A DNA stretch of 16,076 nucleotides from Gemmatimonadota bacterium (GTDB taxonomy: Bacteria; Gemmatimonadota; Gemmatimonadetes; Gemmatimonadales; Gemmatimonadaceae): contig CANJOX010000028.1 in NCBI GenBank assembly GCA_947475795.1, forward strand, positions 1 through 16,076, given 5' to 3'. Positions 14,708 to 16,076 of the stretch are shown in pieces. Both the position numbers and the translations under genes were made by a program. Every line of letters begins with the position of its first letter. Positions within the stretch are counted from its first letter, which is position 1. Under the pieces are notes generated by a model. It was given only the letters and a program-made list of their open reading frames with translations, did no database searches and was not told the DNA's origin.

Positions 14708-16076
14708 CTACGGGACGATGCGTCCCGCAATCGGCGTGATGATGTGCGGCGACCCCTTGAGCAGCTCGTTGATGCGGCCAATGCGTTCGCGGGTGAGCGC
14801 GTCGAGGCGCCCCTGGGCATCGGTCGTTTCCACACCCAGCTCGCCGGCGCGCAACTTCTCACCGGCCGTGACCGGCCACTGCGGCCGCGCGATCATACCG
14901 CTCACCGTCTGGGCTTCTTCCCGCAGGCGCGGGTACTGACGGTATCCCAGCCCAGCCAGCGGCCGAGCGAGCACGGAGTCGCGGAAGTGCCGGAGGTCGC
15001 GCAGCGCGCCGCCGATTTCGGTGAGCGCTGCCGCGCCGTTGGTCAGGCCGGGTGCCGCACGCAGGGCGCCCTGCACGGCGGTGAGCTGCCGCGAGAGATC
15101 ATCCACGCCGGCAATGACGCGGGCGATGCGCGCCTGCGTGGCTTCGACGCCCTTGGCCGCCTCGAACTGCTCGGCCACCTGCGAGGCGGTCATCTCGATG
15201 CGCGGATCGTTCTGCACCACAACCGGCTTGGCGTACCGCTGACCGTTCACCACGAGCGTCACGGTGTAGGTGCCGGGGACGGCCCAGGCGGATGCCGGCC
15301 CGAAGAAGCTTTCTTCGCCGCCACCGCCCGCGTCGCGGTTCTGCGCGGCCCGACGGCGCTCGCGCAGTCCGGCCAGCGAGGTGTCGGTGGGCGCCGCGGC
15401 TTCCACGGCGCCGCGATTGCCGCGACCGCCGCCACCGGCACCGGGGGCCGCCTCTTCACGCAGATCCCACACGATGCGCTGGACACCGGCCTCGTCGGGG
15501 ACGCGGCGGAACCGGCGCACCACGCGACCGGTCGCGTCGGCCACTTCCACGTTCACTTCACCGGCCGGCTGCGTTTTGAGGTAGTACGAGATCATCGCAC
15601 CCGTGGGCGGGTTCTCGCCGGCGTACGTACGCTGACCGAGGTTGCCGTCACGGTTCCACGAGGTCCACTTGATCGCCGGGCGCAGGTCGAAGAGCGCCGC
15701 GTCGGCGGTGAGCACCTGTCCGAGCTGCTGGAACGGGGCGAGGTCGTCGAGGATGTAGAGCCCGCGGCCGTGCGTGGCGACGATGAGATCGTTATCGCGC
15801 GGATGGATCTGGATGTCGCGCACGGGGGTGACCGGGAGGCGTCCGCGCAGCGAGTGCCAGTGTGCGCCGCGGTCCCAGCTGGCCCACACGCCCGCCTCGG
15901 TACCGAGGTAGAGCAGGTTGCGGTTCTTCGGATCCTCGCGGATCACGTGCGTCCACCAGGCGCGGTCGGGGAGATCGCCGCGGATGCTGGTCCACGTCTT
16001 CCCGAAGTCGGTGGTCATGTAGACGTACGGCGCGTAGTCGTCGTCCTGATGATGATCGGCCGTGACGTACGCGGTG
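14708..16076 (-). CDS. Vps10/BNR-repeat exoprotein, C-terminal part (5' end outside window)
   Basis: C-terminal 455 residues of a larger protein; the frame stays open to the right edge, and the residues before the ATG at 16018 (ending DDYAPYVY) fit the family, so that ATG is internal. Asp-box/BNR motifs are visible: TTDFGKTWTS and a looser SWDRGAHWHSL, with IHPRDNDLIVATHGRGLYIL in the following blade. This matches beta-propeller proteins of the sortilin/Vps10 type, often annotated as glycosyl hydrolases in Gemmatimonadota and Acidobacteriota. After the propeller come a beta-sandwich region (about 140-270 counted from 16018) interrupted by a Gly-rich insert (about 191-235), then a helical C-terminal domain (about 280-425). 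Whether it is an enzyme is not shown. Its signal peptide would lie outside the window. It ends 75 bases before the dehydrogenase gene on the same strand. Confidence 0.85.
   Translation of the reverse strand, partial: TAYVTADHHQDDDYAPYVYMTTDFGKTWTSIRGDLPDRAWWTHVIREDPKNRNLLYLGTEAGVWASWDRGAHWHSLRGRLPVTPVRDIQIHPRDNDLIVATHGRGLYILDDLAPFQQLGQVLTADAALFDLRPAIKWTSWNRDGNLGQRTYAGENPPTGAMISYYLKTQPAGEVNVEVADATGRVVRRFRRVPDEAGVQRIVWDLREEAAPGAGGGGRGNRGAVEAAAPTDTSLAGLRERRRAAQNRDAGGGGEESFFGPASAWAVPGTYTVTLVVNGQRYAKPVVVQNDPRIEMTASQVAEQFEAAKGVEATQARIARVIAGVDDLSRQLTAVQGALRAAPGLTNGAAALTEIGGALRDLRHFRDSVLARPLAGLGYRQYPRLREEAQTVSGMIARPQWPVTAGEKLRAGELGVETTDAQGRLDALTRERIGRINELLKGSPHIITPIAGRIVP

Noticed and set aside
1..16076. 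Search by eye for tRNA, rRNA, CRISPR arrays, insertion-sequence ends, integrases or toxin-antitoxin pairs
   Set aside because: No regularly spaced repeats, cloverleaf-like sequences, transposase motifs or small paired genes were found.

Overview
The window is a GC-rich, densely packed bacterial chromosome segment with about ten complete protein genes and two cut by the window edges. No rRNA, tRNA, CRISPR array, insertion sequence or phage gene was seen. The gene set suggests a member of Gemmatimonadota: a membrane Ser/Thr kinase with a TolB-like and TPR-type exterior, an Ig-like-domain lipoprotein, a Vps10/BNR-repeat exoprotein and a stand-alone diheme cytochrome related to reaction-centre cytochromes. 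That placement is inferred from gene content and has not been tested by database search.

Layout. Positions 1-2829 (+): the 3' part of yaeQ, a patatin-like lipoprotein and a heme-less sulfite-oxidase-type molybdoenzyme, closely spaced and possibly co-transcribed. A strong hairpin at 2854-2880 separates them from an oppositely oriented block (2906-8026, -) holding the receptor-type Ser/Thr kinase and, downstream of it, a large Ig-like lipoprotein. A 231-bp gap rich in inverted repeats lies between those two. A 266-bp divergent region leads to a PaiA-like acetyltransferase (+), which meets a diheme c-type cytochrome lipoprotein (-) tail to tail with one base between the stop codons. A SET-domain protein methyltransferase (-) is divergent from a DeaD-type RNA helicase (+). 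The helicase converges on a secreted amidase-signature enzyme (-) across a hairpin that contains the amidase stop codon. Upstream of the amidase on the same strand are a D-2-hydroxyacid dehydrogenase and the C-terminal part of a Vps10/BNR-type exoprotein that runs off the right edge.

Functional reading. Much of the content is envelope-oriented: three predicted lipoproteins (patatin, Ig-like, cytochrome), a secreted amidase, a membrane kinase with a predicted periplasmic sensor and a probable exported BNR protein. The soluble enzymes look like housekeeping or metabolic genes. I find no convincing multi-gene defence, secretion or biosynthetic system. The most unusual element is the SET protein, which has a complete eukaryote-like post-SET zinc site and shares a palindrome-containing intergenic region with an RNA helicase. 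The kinase plus Ig-lipoprotein pair is the next most interesting arrangement.
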